Positions 16,534-24,688 are shown, counted from the first letter of the stretch. The stretch is 64,000 nucleotides of DNA from Rikenella sp031549665 (GCA_031549665.1 JAVBPJ010000006.1:35141-99140), one strand, 5' to 3'. Notes: generated by a model from the letters alone, not told the origin. Numbers and translations are program-made.

Positions 16534-17439
16534 TTACAGATTGAGGCCGCCTTGCTTGCGGCGGGCGAAGAGCAGGTCGATCAGCAGAATGGTTGCAGGA
16601 ACCAGTATTTGCCAGCCGTTCAGCAGCATATGGCCCGTTGAATCGGTTGCAGGCCCCGTTTGCAGCAGCGAGAAAAAGTAGACGCCCGGAATCGCTCCGT
16701 GCAACAGGATCGGGGTGAGCAGGGTGCGCGATTCGCGTAGCGCGTGCGCCAGATAGAACGACAGAACAATGCACGACAGGAACGAGACGCCGATCTTAAT
16801 CAGGTATTCGTAGCCGTGCATATAGACGGGCGCGAGCAATTTGGGAATCCCCCAAAGCGCCCAAATCAGGCCGATCAGCAACTGTTTCTTCGTGAACGAG
16901 CCGCCGAGTTCTTTTTGCAGAAAACCCCGCCAGGCCAGCTCTCCGCCCACACCCAGGGTGAGGGCGCCCACAATACATTGGAGCATCATCCCGCCGAACG
17001 AGGCCAGTGCCACTTGCAGAAAACGTACCGCGCCTGAATCGGAAAGCGCATACCCGTTCATGGTGTGGGGATGGGAGGCATCCAGCGAAAGTTGTCCGAA
17101 AAAGCCGATTCCCGCCAGATTTCCGCCGAGGTAGGTCAGCAACAGGAGCAATACGGGCAGCAATAAAAGGGTCAGCAACAGGTATTTCCAGAACCCTTGC
17201 GGAACCATGCCCCGGAAGGTGAGGAGGTAGTTTGCGAACAGTTGTTTGAGGTTTCCTTTTTCAACGATCCATACGGCTGCCAGCGGGGTGAATCCGTAGA
17301 GTAACTCGAAGAGCCCCGACCAGAAATAATAGGGGGAGTCGCTTATCGAAAGCGTGCGCAGAACCACCATCTGTGTCGCCCCCAGCACAACGACCAACAG
17401 GGCGAGAACGATGAAAAAACGGGTTAGTTTTGTGTTCAT
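16534..17439 (-). CDS. CPBP-family (Abi/Rce1-like) membrane protein, catalytic motifs degenerate
   Basis: A 301-aa protein with about eight hydrophobic helices and the CPBP (CAAX-protease/bacteriocin-processing) region in its C-terminal half. Active members need EExxxR, FxxxH and HxxxN. Here the first motif reads GGELAWRG at 165-172, with the catalytic first Glu replaced by Gly. The second reads WALWG at 193-197, with His replaced by Gly. The last reads HGAIP, with Asn replaced by Pro. It may therefore be a non-proteolytic family member, perhaps a self-immunity or scaffold protein. It is monocistronic, with a consensus -7 box inside a small dyad upstream. Confidence 0.8.
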   Translation of the reverse strand: MNTKLTRFFIVLALLVVVLGATQMVVLRTLSISDSPYYFWSGLFELLYGFTPLAAVWIVEKGNLKQLFANYLLTFRGMVPQGFWKYLLLTLLLLPVLLLLLTYLGGNLAGIGFFGQLSLDASHPHTMNGYALSDSGAVRFLQVALASFGGMMLQCIVGALTLGVGGELAWRGFLQKELGGSFTKKQLLIGLIWALWGIPKLLAPVYMHGYEYLIKIGVSFLSCIVLSFYLAHALRESRTLLTPILLHGAIPGVYFFSLLQTGPATDSTGHMLLNGWQILVPATILLIDLLFARRKQGGLNL

Positions 17440-17475
17440 GTTCGGTCTGTTTTTGAAAATGAGCGAGATGGGAAT

Positions 17476-17489
17476 AGTACAAATGTACT
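17476..17489 (-). promoter_or_regulatory. Promoter of the CPBP gene with overlapping dyad
   Basis: The minus strand contains TACATTTG at 17487-17480, a consensus -7 box. It lies inside the dyad AGTAC-AAAT-GTACT at 17476-17489. A repressor bound to the dyad would cover the -7 box. Confidence 0.6.
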
Positions 17490-17633
17490 AATAAACGGCC
17501 TGAAATACGATGAAAATAAAAAAAAAGTAGTCGAAATGATGTTTTGTTGAGTGGAACCACGGGTATGCCAAAAGGGGAGTCGAGTAGATTGTGAGTCCTA
17601 TTCTGTCCTGAATACAGTCCCGCAAGAAATAAA

Positions 17634-17665
17634 ATAACTTGGTAATCAATTGATTACCAAGTTAT
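17634..17665 (-). terminator. 32-bp perfect palindrome, terminator of the tRNA-Leu transcript
   Basis: The 32 bases are their own reverse complement (arm ATAACTTGGTAATCAA). Read on the minus strand, the palindrome lies just after tRNA-Leu and is followed by TTTATTTC, as for an intrinsic terminator. Confidence 0.8.
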
Positions 17666-17669
17666 CTTG

Positions 17670-17754
17670 TACTCCGAGCGGGACTTGAACCCGCACAGCC
17701 ACTGCTGGCCAAAGGATTTTAAGTCCTTCGTGTCTACCATTCCACCATCGGAGC
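17670..17754 (-). tRNA. tRNA-Leu (UAA)
   Basis: The minus strand folds as a class II tRNA: acceptor GCTCCGA pairs with TCGGAGT (one G-U), the anticodon loop CTTAAAA carries UAA, a long variable arm follows (TTGGCCAGCAGTGGCT), and the T-loop is GTTCAAGTC. CCA is not encoded. It is about 85 nt long. Confidence 0.95.
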
Positions 17755-17816
17755 GTCGGTTGGCAGGAACCGCAACAAAAAAAGGGCCTTTGTGATGCCC
17801 TTATCTGTGTGTGTTT

Positions 17817-17836
17817 GAGCGGAAAACGAGACTCGA
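17817..17836 (-). repeat. Duplicated 3' end of tRNA-Gly (att-like remnant)
   Basis: These 20 bases (GAGCGGAAAACGAGACTCGA on the plus strand) are identical to 17945-17964. The latter contains the last 19 bases of the intact tRNA-Gly gene (T-arm and acceptor stem). The copies are direct repeats 128 bases apart. A tRNA 3'-end duplicate is the usual scar of integration at a tRNA gene; loss of a second tRNA copy is the alternative. Confidence 0.65.
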
Positions 17837-17945
17837 CCCGAGGTGCTTTGCGCCGAGGTGGCCTGCCCGAGGCCGGCTTGTCGGCCGCAAGGCCGGTGCC
17901 GAACAGCCGAGGGAGGCAACTGCCCATCTCATCCACTCTGCGTGG

Positions 17946-18018
17946 AGCGGAAAACGAGACTCGAACTCGCGACCCCAACCTTGGCAAGGTTGTGCTCTAC
18001 CAACTGAGCTATTTCCGC
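17946..18018 (-). tRNA. tRNA-Gly (GCC)
   Basis: The minus strand gives GCGGAAA at the acceptor 5' end and TTTCCGC at the 3' end, the D-arm AGCTCAGTTGGTAGAGC, the anticodon loop TTGCCAA (GCC) and the T-loop GTTCGAGTC. CCA is not encoded. Its 3' end is duplicated at 17817-17836. Confidence 0.96.
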
Positions 18019-18043
18019 AAATATGTGTTTTAAGAACGCACCA

Positions 18044-18051
18044 CAAAGGTA
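18044..18051 (-). promoter_or_regulatory. -7 promoter element of the tRNA-Gly/tRNA-Leu transcript
   Basis: The minus strand reads TACCTTTG, an exact consensus match, 26 bases before the 5' end of tRNA-Gly. Confidence 0.75.
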
Positions 18052-18176
18052 ACGGTTTTTTGTTTTCGGCCAAAAAGTCAGCCCGGCTGGCCGAAAATTT
18101 TGCACGGCGGGGGCATCGGAAAGCCGGATAATGCCTACCTTTCACCCATCGGATAACCTAAAAATCGACCGGATAA

Positions 18177-18602
18177 ATGGAACAGATCAGCATAACATGG
18201 AAGGGCGGCATGGCCTACGAAGCCTTGGTGGACGGTTTTTCGGTGCCGCTCGACGCGGCGGCCGAACACGGCGGAGAGAACGGAGGGCCCCGCCCCAAAC
18301 CGCTGCTGCTGGTGGCGCTGGCGGGGTGTACGGGGATGGATGTGGCTTCGCTGGCGCGTAAAATGCGGGTCGAGTTCAGCAGCATCGTCATCGACGCCGA
18401 AGCCGATAAGGGCGACGAAATGCCCGCGATCTACACGGCGATGCGGCTGATCTACCGTTTCGAAGGCGCGGGGATCGATCCCGAAAAGCCCCTTAAAATG
18501 GTGGCCCTGTCGCAGGAACGCTACTGCGGCGTGTCGGCCATGCTGGCCAAGGCGGCCCCCGTCACCTACCAGGTGTGGCTCAACGGAGAGCAGATCGGGT
18601 AG
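18177..18602 (+). CDS. OsmC/Ohr-family peroxiredoxin-like protein
   Basis: A 141-aa OsmC-family protein, a family that reduces organic hydroperoxides through two cysteines. Both are present, Cys51 in ALAGCTGMDVASLARK and Cys117 in ERYCGVSAMLAKAAPV, at the usual spacing. The sequence belongs to the general OsmC (YhfA-like) branch rather than to classical Ohr, so the physiological substrate is uncertain. A near-consensus -7 box (TACCTTTC) is at 18136-18143. The gene converges with the helicase gene 40 bases downstream. Confidence 0.88.
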   Translation: MEQISITWKGGMAYEALVDGFSVPLDAAAEHGGENGGPRPKPLLLVALAGCTGMDVASLARKMRVEFSSIVIDAEADKGDEMPAIYTAMRLIYRFEGAGIDPEKPLKMVALSQERYCGVSAMLAKAAPVTYQVWLNGEQIG

Positions 18603-18641
18603 GGGGGCGAAGGGAGAAAATGCCCTAAAACCCAAACGGAG

Positions 18642-20060
18642 CTATTCCTCGGGCAGGAAACGAGGATCGTAATTGACCAGGTAGAGCCGCTCGGTGGCCC
18701 GTGTGATGGCGGTGTAGAGCCACCGCATCAGGTCGAGGGTCATCGGTTCGGGCCCCAGCAGCACGGAGTCGAGAAAAACCGCCGACCATTCGCCCCCCTG
18801 CGCCTTGTGGCAGGTAACGGCGTAGGCGAACTTGACCTGCAGGGCGCAGTAAAACTCGTCGGTCATCACCTTTTTATACCGGTCGGCCTTGCGCGCGATG
18901 TGGGCGTAGTCGGCCTCGACCGCCATGAACAGCCGTGCGCTTTGTTCGCGCGTGAGCGAGGGCGATTCGCTGGCCAGCGTGTCCAGCAGCAGCCAGCACT
19001 CCAGCGTGTAGTCGTCGTAGTCGGGGAAAGTCAGTTCGGCATACCCGAACCGGAGGCCGTACCGCTCGGCGGTGCGGAAAAGTTTGCGCACCCGGGCCGT
19101 GTCGCCGTTGGCGATGAAGCTCATCGGGGCCGAGGGGTCGAGTTCGGCGTAGTGGTAGTTGTTTTTCACGACCATCAGCACGTCGCCCGAACAGATTTCC
19201 TGGTCGTGGTCGAGGATCGTGCGGCGGATCCCCTCGTTGTACCGGTTGGCCCGCTTGTTCGAGCGGGTGATGATGGCGGTTTGATCCTGTCCGTAGCGGC
19301 CGTAGCAGGTTTCGATCTCTTCGATCAGCTCGTACCCGTTGATCGAGGTTACTTCGGGGGCCGAAAGTTCGAACCGCGGAATGTCGGCCCGCCGCTCTTC
19401 GATGGATCGGCGGATGGCGGTTGCGTTGCGCAGGATGGCCGAAGCGCCCTCGTGCCGCACCACCTCGGACAGGGTGTGGTACCACACATCGCCGTAGCGG
19501 CCCATGTACCGGGGATCGAGCGCCGGCGAGGTGTCGTACCCCACGGGCGGAAGCTGCGCCCCGTCGCCCACGAAAAGCACGCGGTTGTCGTTGCCCTGGT
19601 GGATGAAGGTGAGCAGGTCGTCGATCAGGTCGCCCGTGCCGAATTGGGACGATTCGCCCGAGGCGCCCACCAGCATCGAAGCCTCGTCGATCAGGTAGAG
19701 CGTGTCGTTGTTGCGGTTGAAGTTCAGTTCGAACAGCGACTCCTCGCCCCGAACGCGCTCGCGGTAAATGTGTTTGTGGATGGTTGAGGCCCGTTCGCCG
19801 GCCTTGGCTTCCAGCACCTTGGCGGCGCGGCCCGTGGGGGCCAACAACACCTGTTTGACGCCCATTCCGCGCAGGGTGCGCACCAACGCCCCCAAAAGCG
19901 TTGTTTTGCCCGTTCCGGCATACCCGTTCAGTACAAAAATCGCCGACGAATCGCTCGAAGTGAGGTATTCGGCCAGCCCTTCGATTACTTTTTTTTGCTC
20001 GGAAGTTGGCTCAAATACAAAATACTCGTATATTTGGGTCGCAATATGAAGGCTCAGCAC
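18642..20060 (-). CDS. RecD-like ATP-dependent DNA helicase (SF1)
   Basis: A 472-aa superfamily 1 helicase. Motif I is GYAGTGKTT at residues 46-54, APTGRAAKVL is motif Ia, LIDEASM is motif II, GDGAQLPPVG is motif III, and YAVTCHKAQGGEW plus LYTAITRATERLYLV form the C-terminal motifs of the UvrD/RecD type. It lacks the long N-terminal region of RecD2 and resembles the short AAA/RecD-like helicases common in Bacteroidota, probably acting in DNA repair or processing. The start at 20060 overlaps the promoter of the divergent gene, so a somewhat later start is possible; no other ATG precedes motif I. Confidence 0.88.
   Translation of the reverse strand: MLSLHIATQIYEYFVFEPTSEQKKVIEGLAEYLTSSDSSAIFVLNGYAGTGKTTLLGALVRTLRGMGVKQVLLAPTGRAAKVLEAKAGERASTIHKHIYRERVRGEESLFELNFNRNNDTLYLIDEASMLVGASGESSQFGTGDLIDDLLTFIHQGNDNRVLFVGDGAQLPPVGYDTSPALDPRYMGRYGDVWYHTLSEVVRHEGASAILRNATAIRRSIEERRADIPRFELSAPEVTSINGYELIEEIETCYGRYGQDQTAIITRSNKRANRYNEGIRRTILDHDQEICSGDVLMVVKNNYHYAELDPSAPMSFIANGDTARVRKLFRTAERYGLRFGYAELTFPDYDDYTLECWLLLDTLASESPSLTREQSARLFMAVEADYAHIARKADRYKKVMTDEFYCALQVKFAYAVTCHKAQGGEWSAVFLDSVLLGPEPMTLDLMRWLYTAITRATERLYLVNYDPRFLPEE
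20029..20036 (+). promoter_or_regulatory. -7 promoter element of the 20126 gene
   Basis: TATATTTG is an exact match, with a TTGG at 20006-20009 spaced 19 bases upstream. It lies inside the 5' end of the divergent helicase gene. Confidence 0.6.
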
Positions 20061-20125
20061 GGCTTAATGTGTTTGAAACGAACTCAAAACTCTCTTTCAG
20101 GAACAAACTTAACACAATCATACAG

Positions 20126-20758
20126 ATGAAAAAAATTCTTCTCTCGATTCTTTTGGTCGCCGTTATCCTGGCATTGGCTTGGTGGCTCGTGTCGATTTTC
20201 AGAACCCCGCTGGAATTCGAAAGACAACGCAAGGAACGCGAAGTTTACGTGATCGACCGCCTGAAGGACATCCGTACCGCACAACGCGCCTACCGGGCGA
20301 AGTACCAAAAATTCACCCCCAGTCTCGATGAGTTGATCGCATTTGTTGAAAAAGACTCGATGGTGTACGAGCGCTCCATCGGCTCGGCCGACGACTCGGT
20401 AGCCGTGGCTCGCGGTCTTGTGCGTACCGAACGCTTCAGAATGGCCGTGAAAGACACCATTTCGTTCCTCTCCGTCCCCATGGACAAGGTCGACGACCTG
20501 CGCTACATTCCCTTCTCGGAAATGGCCACCGGCGAACTCAAACAATTCAAAATGGACACTACTTCGATCGAAACCGAATCGAAAGTGGTGGTACCCGTTG
20601 TTGAAGTGATGGCCCCCTATGCCGACTGGTTGGGCGACCTGGACAAACAGGAGCTGATCAACTACCGCCACTACCGCGTTAAAACCCTTGGCCGCGACGA
20701 CGGACTGAAGGTAGGTTCGCTGATCGCCACCACCAACGAAGCGGGGAACTGGGAATAA
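20126..20758 (+). CDS. Conserved hypothetical single-pass membrane protein
   Basis: A 210-aa protein with one N-terminal membrane helix (KKILLSILLVAVILALAWWLVSIF), then a charged helical stretch (LEFERQRKEREVYVIDRLKDIRTAQRAYRAKYQKF) and a soluble domain. The layout, a hydrophobic helix followed by an amphipathic segment ending in a QRAYRAKYQKFTPSLDEL-like motif, is reminiscent of type II/IV pseudopilins, but no prepilin cleavage motif is present. I do not recognise a named family. It is followed 58 bases later by the DUF3822 gene and rsmD and probably forms an operon with them. Confidence 0.75.
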   Translation: MKKILLSILLVAVILALAWWLVSIFRTPLEFERQRKEREVYVIDRLKDIRTAQRAYRAKYQKFTPSLDELIAFVEKDSMVYERSIGSADDSVAVARGLVRTERFRMAVKDTISFLSVPMDKVDDLRYIPFSEMATGELKQFKMDTTSIETESKVVVPVVEVMAPYADWLGDLDKQELINYRHYRVKTLGRDDGLKVGSLIATTNEAGNWE

Positions 20759-20816
20759 CTCCGCAGGCCCCCTCGCGTCAGGGAGAATCCCCCCGTACAA
20801 AACAACCGATCGGGAG

Positions 20817-21512
20817 ATGAATTCAGCCCCCACCCTCACCAAGCTATCCATCCGGCTCACCCCGGATGGATTTTCTTTTCTGCTTCTGGATCCGGAGGGG
20901 GGGGCGACCCCGCTGTCCGGCAGCCTGGCCGAAGTGCTGGCCGCCTCGGACGACCCCTCTCCGCTGGTGGAAACCCCGCACGGCGGAGTTGTGCTGGTGC
21001 CGCGCGAAGTGTTCGAGCCGCAGCGCACGGAACAGTACCTGCGCGCCTCGAACCGGCTGGTGGCCGGCATGGCGAACCTGTACAACGACACCCTGTCGGA
21101 ACGGGCCGCGGCCCTGTGGCAGGCTCCGGCCGAATGGGTCGATCTGTGCCGGACCCACGCCCCCGACGCCATTCATTACCATCCGCTGCAACTGTTGCTC
21201 GATTTCGAAGCCTCCGGCACGGTTTTTTTGCTGATCGAACAGGGGTGGGCGCACCTGGCCCTTTACAAAGAGGGTATTTCGCTCTACGCCGCCGAAAGCC
21301 TGCCGTTCCACACCCCCGACGACCTGTTGTACTACCTGTTCCGACTGCTGAAACAGGACGGATTCACCTCTTATTGCCTGGTGCTTATTACGCCCGAAGC
21401 GGCCCGGTGGGAGCCTTTCTTCGCCCCCCACTTCCTGCGGATCGAACCGGTGGACGACCCCCATTACATTCCCCGGGCGGTGTATCGACGTTATGCGGAT
21501 CATTGGCGGTAG
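20817..21512 (+). CDS. DUF3822 family protein
   Basis: A 231-aa protein of the DUF3822 family, restricted to Bacteroidota and of unknown function. Recognisable parts are LSIRLTPDGFSFLLLDP at the N-terminus and the central ASGTVFLLIEQGWAHLALYKEGISLYAAESLPFHTPDDLLYYLF. The latter suggests a divergent actin-like ATPase fold, although no clear nucleotide motif is visible. The gene overlaps rsmD by 20 bases and is therefore translationally linked to it. This pairing recurs in other Bacteroidota from my general knowledge of such genomes. Confidence 0.85.
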   Translation: MNSAPTLTKLSIRLTPDGFSFLLLDPEGGATPLSGSLAEVLAASDDPSPLVETPHGGVVLVPREVFEPQRTEQYLRASNRLVAGMANLYNDTLSERAAALWQAPAEWVDLCRTHAPDAIHYHPLQLLLDFEASGTVFLLIEQGWAHLALYKEGISLYAAESLPFHTPDDLLYYLFRLLKQDGFTSYCLVLITPEAARWEPFFAPHFLRIEPVDDPHYIPRAVYRRYADHWR

Positions 21513-22035
21513 CCGTCGCAGGCGCAACATCCTGCCTCCCCGGAATTTCCGGGCGCGGCCCACGACCGATTTCGCCAAAGAGAACCTGTTCAACGTGCTG
21601 GCCAACGAGTTCGATTTCGAAGAGATCGAGGTGCTGGACCTGTTTTCGGGTACGGGCTCGATCAGCTACGAATTCGCCTCGCGCGGCGCGCGGCGGGTGG
21701 TGTCGGTGGAGCTCCATCCCGTGCATCAACGGTTTATTGCAACGACGGCGATCGAGCTGGGATTCGATCAACTGTTGAGTATTCGCTCCAACGCGTTTGT
21801 TTATTTGAGGAGCGCTCAGGGGCCGTTCGACGTGGTGTTCGCCGATCCTCCGTACGATCTGGAGGGCATCGAGGCCTTGCCCGATCAGGTGTTCGCCGGA
21901 GGGCTGCTGCGGTCCGGAGGGTTGTTTATTCTGGAACATTCCGATCAGAAGGATTTCTCGTCGCACCCCCGTTTCTCCGAAAAACGCAGCTATGGCAGCG
22001 TCAACTTCTCGTTTTTCAGGCCGATAGGGGAATAA
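21493..22035 (+). CDS. rsmD: 16S rRNA (guanine966-N2)-methyltransferase
   Basis: A 180-aa SAM-dependent methyltransferase that modifies G966 of 16S rRNA. MRIIGGSRRRRNI at the start, RPTTDFAKENLFNVL, the SAM motif VLDLFSGTGSISYEFASRGA, and the catalytic motif FADPPYDL are all present and in order. The length is typical. Its ATG lies inside the end of the DUF3822 gene (20-base overlap). A degenerate repeat and the tRNA-Asp gene follow. Confidence 0.95.
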   Translation: MRIIGGSRRRRNILPPRNFRARPTTDFAKENLFNVLANEFDFEEIEVLDLFSGTGSISYEFASRGARRVVSVELHPVHQRFIATTAIELGFDQLLSIRSNAFVYLRSAQGPFDVVFADPPYDLEGIEALPDQVFAGGLLRSGGLFILEHSDQKDFSSHPRFSEKRSYGSVNFSFFRPIGE

Positions 22036-22036
22036 C

Positions 22037-22198
22037 GAACTGTATCCGGTTGGAAGTTGGATATCTCAGTAGGCCGATCGGGACGTCCACTACGGGAGTG
22101 AACGATGCGTCCAATTAGGGGTTGGGTATATCTGGTCGCATTGTTTTGCGTTGGTTTTCAAAGTGAACGATGTATTCACCAGAGGTTGGGTATATCTG
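22037..22198. repeat. Three diverged tandem repeats between rsmD and tRNA-Asp
   Basis: Units beginning with GAAC at 22037, 22100 and 22165 share the pattern GAAC..TG.(T/A)TC...AGG(T)TTGG.TATCT. Copies 2 and 3 match best, both ending GGTTGGGTATATCTG. The period is 63 and 65 bases. No reading frame or known RNA fits. The repeats could be remnants of a tandem array. Confidence 0.5.
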
Positions 22199-22266
22199 TC
22201 GGTTGATTACCCTCGGGACAGTCTTATTTTTTGCGCGAGATATTTTGAAAATCGGCGAAGAGTGCG

Positions 22267-22274
22267 TACCTTTG
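22267..22274 (+). promoter_or_regulatory. -7 promoter element of tRNA-Asp
   Basis: TACCTTTG, an exact consensus match, lies 18 bases before the tRNA 5' end. Confidence 0.75.
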
Positions 22275-22292
22275 TACCCACAAACCAGAAAC

Positions 22293-22366
22293 GGTGTGGT
22301 AGTTCAGCTGGTTAGAATACCTGCCTGTCACGCAGGGGGTCGCGGGTTCGAGTCCCGTCCATACCG
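22293..22366 (+). tRNA. tRNA-Asp (GUC)
   Basis: The acceptor GGTGTGG pairs with CCATACC (one G-U). The anticodon loop CTGTCAC carries GUC, and the T-loop GTTCGAGTC is intact. The discriminator is G, as expected for tRNA-Asp, and CCA is not encoded. Confidence 0.96.
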
Positions 22367-22370
22367 CAAA

Positions 22371-22396
22371 AGCGCTCCCTAGGGAGCGCTTTTTTA
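22371..22396 (+). terminator. Terminator of tRNA-Asp
   Basis: The palindrome AGCGCTCCCTAGGGAGCGCT is followed directly by a run of T residues, five bases after the tRNA 3' end. Confidence 0.93.
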
Positions 22397-22461
22397 TGTG
22401 CTTTTTACGTAGAAGTGGAGCTTTTTTGTACACTAAGCGAAATCGGGAGCACGAACTTATC

Positions 22462-23274
22462 TTACGTAGCTAAATCTAGCATGTAAAAACTATTAATCAA
22501 TCTTAGAGCACTTATTTGATTGTGCGTTAAAACATCAATTCGTTTTAAAACGTCATATAAACCGTCTTCTTTATAGTATGATATAATAATTTCTTTTGGA
22601 ATGTGCTTTATAGGGTCTTTATAAGTTAGCTTTCGAAAAAAATCAGAAAAATAGTGATGGTCGGTTTCCCCCAATGAATATCCTAAAAATATGATAGACG
22701 AAACAGATGATAGTTTTTGATTCACATCTATTACATTATTCCATAGGCAAGTGGATTTCTTGAGAAAGACGTCATTTTCGTTTATTCGTGCATTATCCTC
22801 CACTCCAAATACTATCTGCTTATCCATAGCCCTCCCATGAACCCTTAAAATCTCGTGGCTGATTTGACATTCACTTAAAATGTGGTCAATACTGTCTGTA
22901 TAGTTGAAATTTATAATTAAAGCATTTTCGAGTTTTTTTGCTATAAATGTATAGGCTGTCGATGTTTTATCGATTTGTGAAATATCTAGACTATTGAGAT
23001 AGTCACACAATGCGCCACATAATAGTTGGTATTCGCGCCTAAAAGCCGTTCTATCATTATTTTTGTAAACTTCTCGAGAATAGATTTTCAACTCATTCTC
23101 AATATCAATCCAATTTTTCAAAGTTTGCTTTTCTTTGAGGTATTTGCACAGTTCATTCTCAGACTGTACCATAGAATCAAAAAAATCACTAGCAATAAAA
23201 TCTGTATAACTAGTTTTTAAACCTAAGTTTAAATCGAATCCATTTCCGATGACGACAATTTTGTTGTAACCCAT
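22462..23274 (-). CDS. AbiH-family protein (phage abortive infection type)
   Basis: A 270-aa protein matching the AbiH family, whose lactococcal founder gives abortive infection against phage. The signature is at the N-terminus (VVIGNGFDLNLGLKTSYTDF), followed by NWIDIENELK, the central ALIINFNYTDSI with a later HG (LRVHGRAMDKQIVFGVED), and FLGYSLGETDHHYFSDFF. The mechanism is not known; the GNGFD motif suggests a nucleotide-binding fold. The gene is much more AT-rich than its neighbours, uses rare-looking codons, and lies immediately downstream of tRNA-Asp. These points argue for recent acquisition. Confidence 0.85.
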   Translation of the reverse strand: MGYNKIVVIGNGFDLNLGLKTSYTDFIASDFFDSMVQSENELCKYLKEKQTLKNWIDIENELKIYSREVYKNNDRTAFRREYQLLCGALCDYLNSLDISQIDKTSTAYTFIAKKLENALIINFNYTDSIDHILSECQISHEILRVHGRAMDKQIVFGVEDNARINENDVFLKKSTCLWNNVIDVNQKLSSVSSIIFLGYSLGETDHHYFSDFFRKLTYKDPIKHIPKEIIISYYKEDGLYDVLKRIDVLTHNQISALRLINSFYMLDLAT

Positions 23275-23302
23275 ATACTCAAACTATTAATTATCCAGCC
23301 TA

Positions 23303-23310
23303 CAAATATA
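23303..23310 (-). promoter_or_regulatory. -7 promoter element of the AbiH-like gene
   Basis: The minus strand reads TATATTTG, an exact consensus match, 28 bases before the start codon. The acquired gene therefore has a native-type promoter. Confidence 0.7.
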
Positions 23311-23434
23311 CTAATATTCAGGTGCTCATTGTCGTATGTTTATCTGAAGGCACCCGTAGAAACCTATGGTTAAGAAATAGCAATCACTCAGAGAACATTA
23401 TCTATTAGGAGTGCCGGAATAGGGATAAATTATA

Positions 23435-23442
23435 TAGCTTTG
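23435..23442 (+). promoter_or_regulatory. -7 promoter element of the DUF3089 gene
   Basis: TAGCTTTG matches TAnnTTTG and lies 75 bases before the ATG at 23518. Confidence 0.65.
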
Positions 23443-23517
23443 CCTTTGGATGCCTGGGCGAGCCCTGTTTCGAAAGGTGCCGGGCGGTGGAATGAAAATG
23501 CAACAAACCCCAATAGC

Positions 23518-24510
23518 ATGACAAACAAGTATATACCCGTTTTGCTGGTCGCTGCGGCCTGCCTGGCAGGCGGTTGCAAACCCGAAAGCCCATACAATCC
23601 GCCCGTGCAACCGGTCGACTACTCGGTGGCCGACCACTGGATGTCGGCCCCGCAGAATCCGACCAAAGCCGTCGACGTGTTCTACGTCTACCCCACGGCC
23701 TACCACCAGCCCGACCCGTTCTATTCCGACGTCGACGACCCCCTGGTAAGGTCCAACGTCGCATACGATTTCAAATCGTTCGGCTCCTGCTTCGAGACCG
23801 TGGGCAATATCTACGCGCCGTACTACCGTCAGGCGACCGTCTCGATCCTCGACCATACGCAGCAGAGGCAGGGCGAGTTGATCGACTCCATTCCGGCGGT
23901 GGATATCTACGCCGCATTCGACTACTACATCAGGCACTACAACGGGGGGCGTCCGTTCATTGTGGCAGCCCACTCGCAAGGTTCCGACGTGGCGATGCGG
24001 GCCATTCTGAGCCGCTACCTGGGCGAACATCCCGCCGTGTACGGCCGCATGGTGGCCGCCTACATGCTGGGTTATTCGGTTACGCAGTCGTATCTGGACG
24101 CCAATCGGCACCTGAAATTCGCCACGGGCGCCACCGACCTCCAAGTGATCATTTCGTACAATACCGAGGACGGCAACGTAACCGTTAAAAATCCGGTGGC
24201 CTGGCCCGGAAGCATAGCCATCAACCCGATCAACTGGAAACGGGACGAAACCCCGGCCACGGCGGCGGAAAACCTCGCCTCGCGGATCGACCCGGACCGC
24301 ACCGAGCAGTTCCAGGATGTGACGAACTACGCCGATGCCCGTGTCGATCCGGTGCGCGGCGTGGTGGTTTGCACCACCGTCGATGCGGCGGCTTACGACC
24401 TCCGTCCGCTGTTTCCGTTGGGTTGTTTCCACGGCGGCGACTACCCGTTCTACTACTACAGCCTCCGCAGGAACGCGCAAGACCGCGTGGACGCCTACCT
24501 GGCGCGATAG
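23518..24510 (+). CDS. DUF3089 lipoprotein, alpha/beta-hydrolase fold
   Basis: A 330-aa lipoprotein (LLVAAACLAGGC, Cys20) of the DUF3089 family, which has an alpha/beta-hydrolase-like fold. VDVFYVYPTAYH marks the family N-terminus. The nucleophile elbow is AAHSQGS, with Ser153 as probable catalytic serine. The end carries HGGDYPFYYYSLRRNAQDRV, typical of the family. An esterase or lipase role in the envelope is likely but the substrate is unknown. In base composition it is like the core genome, in contrast to the AT-rich AbiH-like and DUF2971 genes on either side. Confidence 0.85.
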   Translation: MTNKYIPVLLVAAACLAGGCKPESPYNPPVQPVDYSVADHWMSAPQNPTKAVDVFYVYPTAYHQPDPFYSDVDDPLVRSNVAYDFKSFGSCFETVGNIYAPYYRQATVSILDHTQQRQGELIDSIPAVDIYAAFDYYIRHYNGGRPFIVAAHSQGSDVAMRAILSRYLGEHPAVYGRMVAAYMLGYSVTQSYLDANRHLKFATGATDLQVIISYNTEDGNVTVKNPVAWPGSIAINPINWKRDETPATAAENLASRIDPDRTEQFQDVTNYADARVDPVRGVVVCTTVDAAAYDLRPLFPLGCFHGGDYPFYYYSLRRNAQDRVDAYLAR

Positions 24511-24688
24511 CGGGCCGGAGCCGGACACGTTTCCGTCCGCTTTTTCATGTCGTAATCAACAGCGAGCGAGTTTGAATAACTCGCTCGCTGTGTGTTGTTA
24601 TTATTTAATTTCTGAATATTTAATGTATCTATTTTATTGGAATTTGCAGTATTTTGAAATTTTCAAGTACCGTTCGCCAACAGTTATG

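Noticed and set aside
17811..18131. Open frame across the tRNA-Gly region
   Set aside because: Its protein is a translation of tRNA sequence and the duplicated tRNA end.
22097..22198. CRISPR array
   Set aside because: Only three highly diverged units are present, without uniform spacers or a leader, and no cas gene lies in the window.
22170..22382. Short protein reading through tRNA-Asp
   Set aside because: The sequence is the tRNA gene itself with its promoter and terminator.
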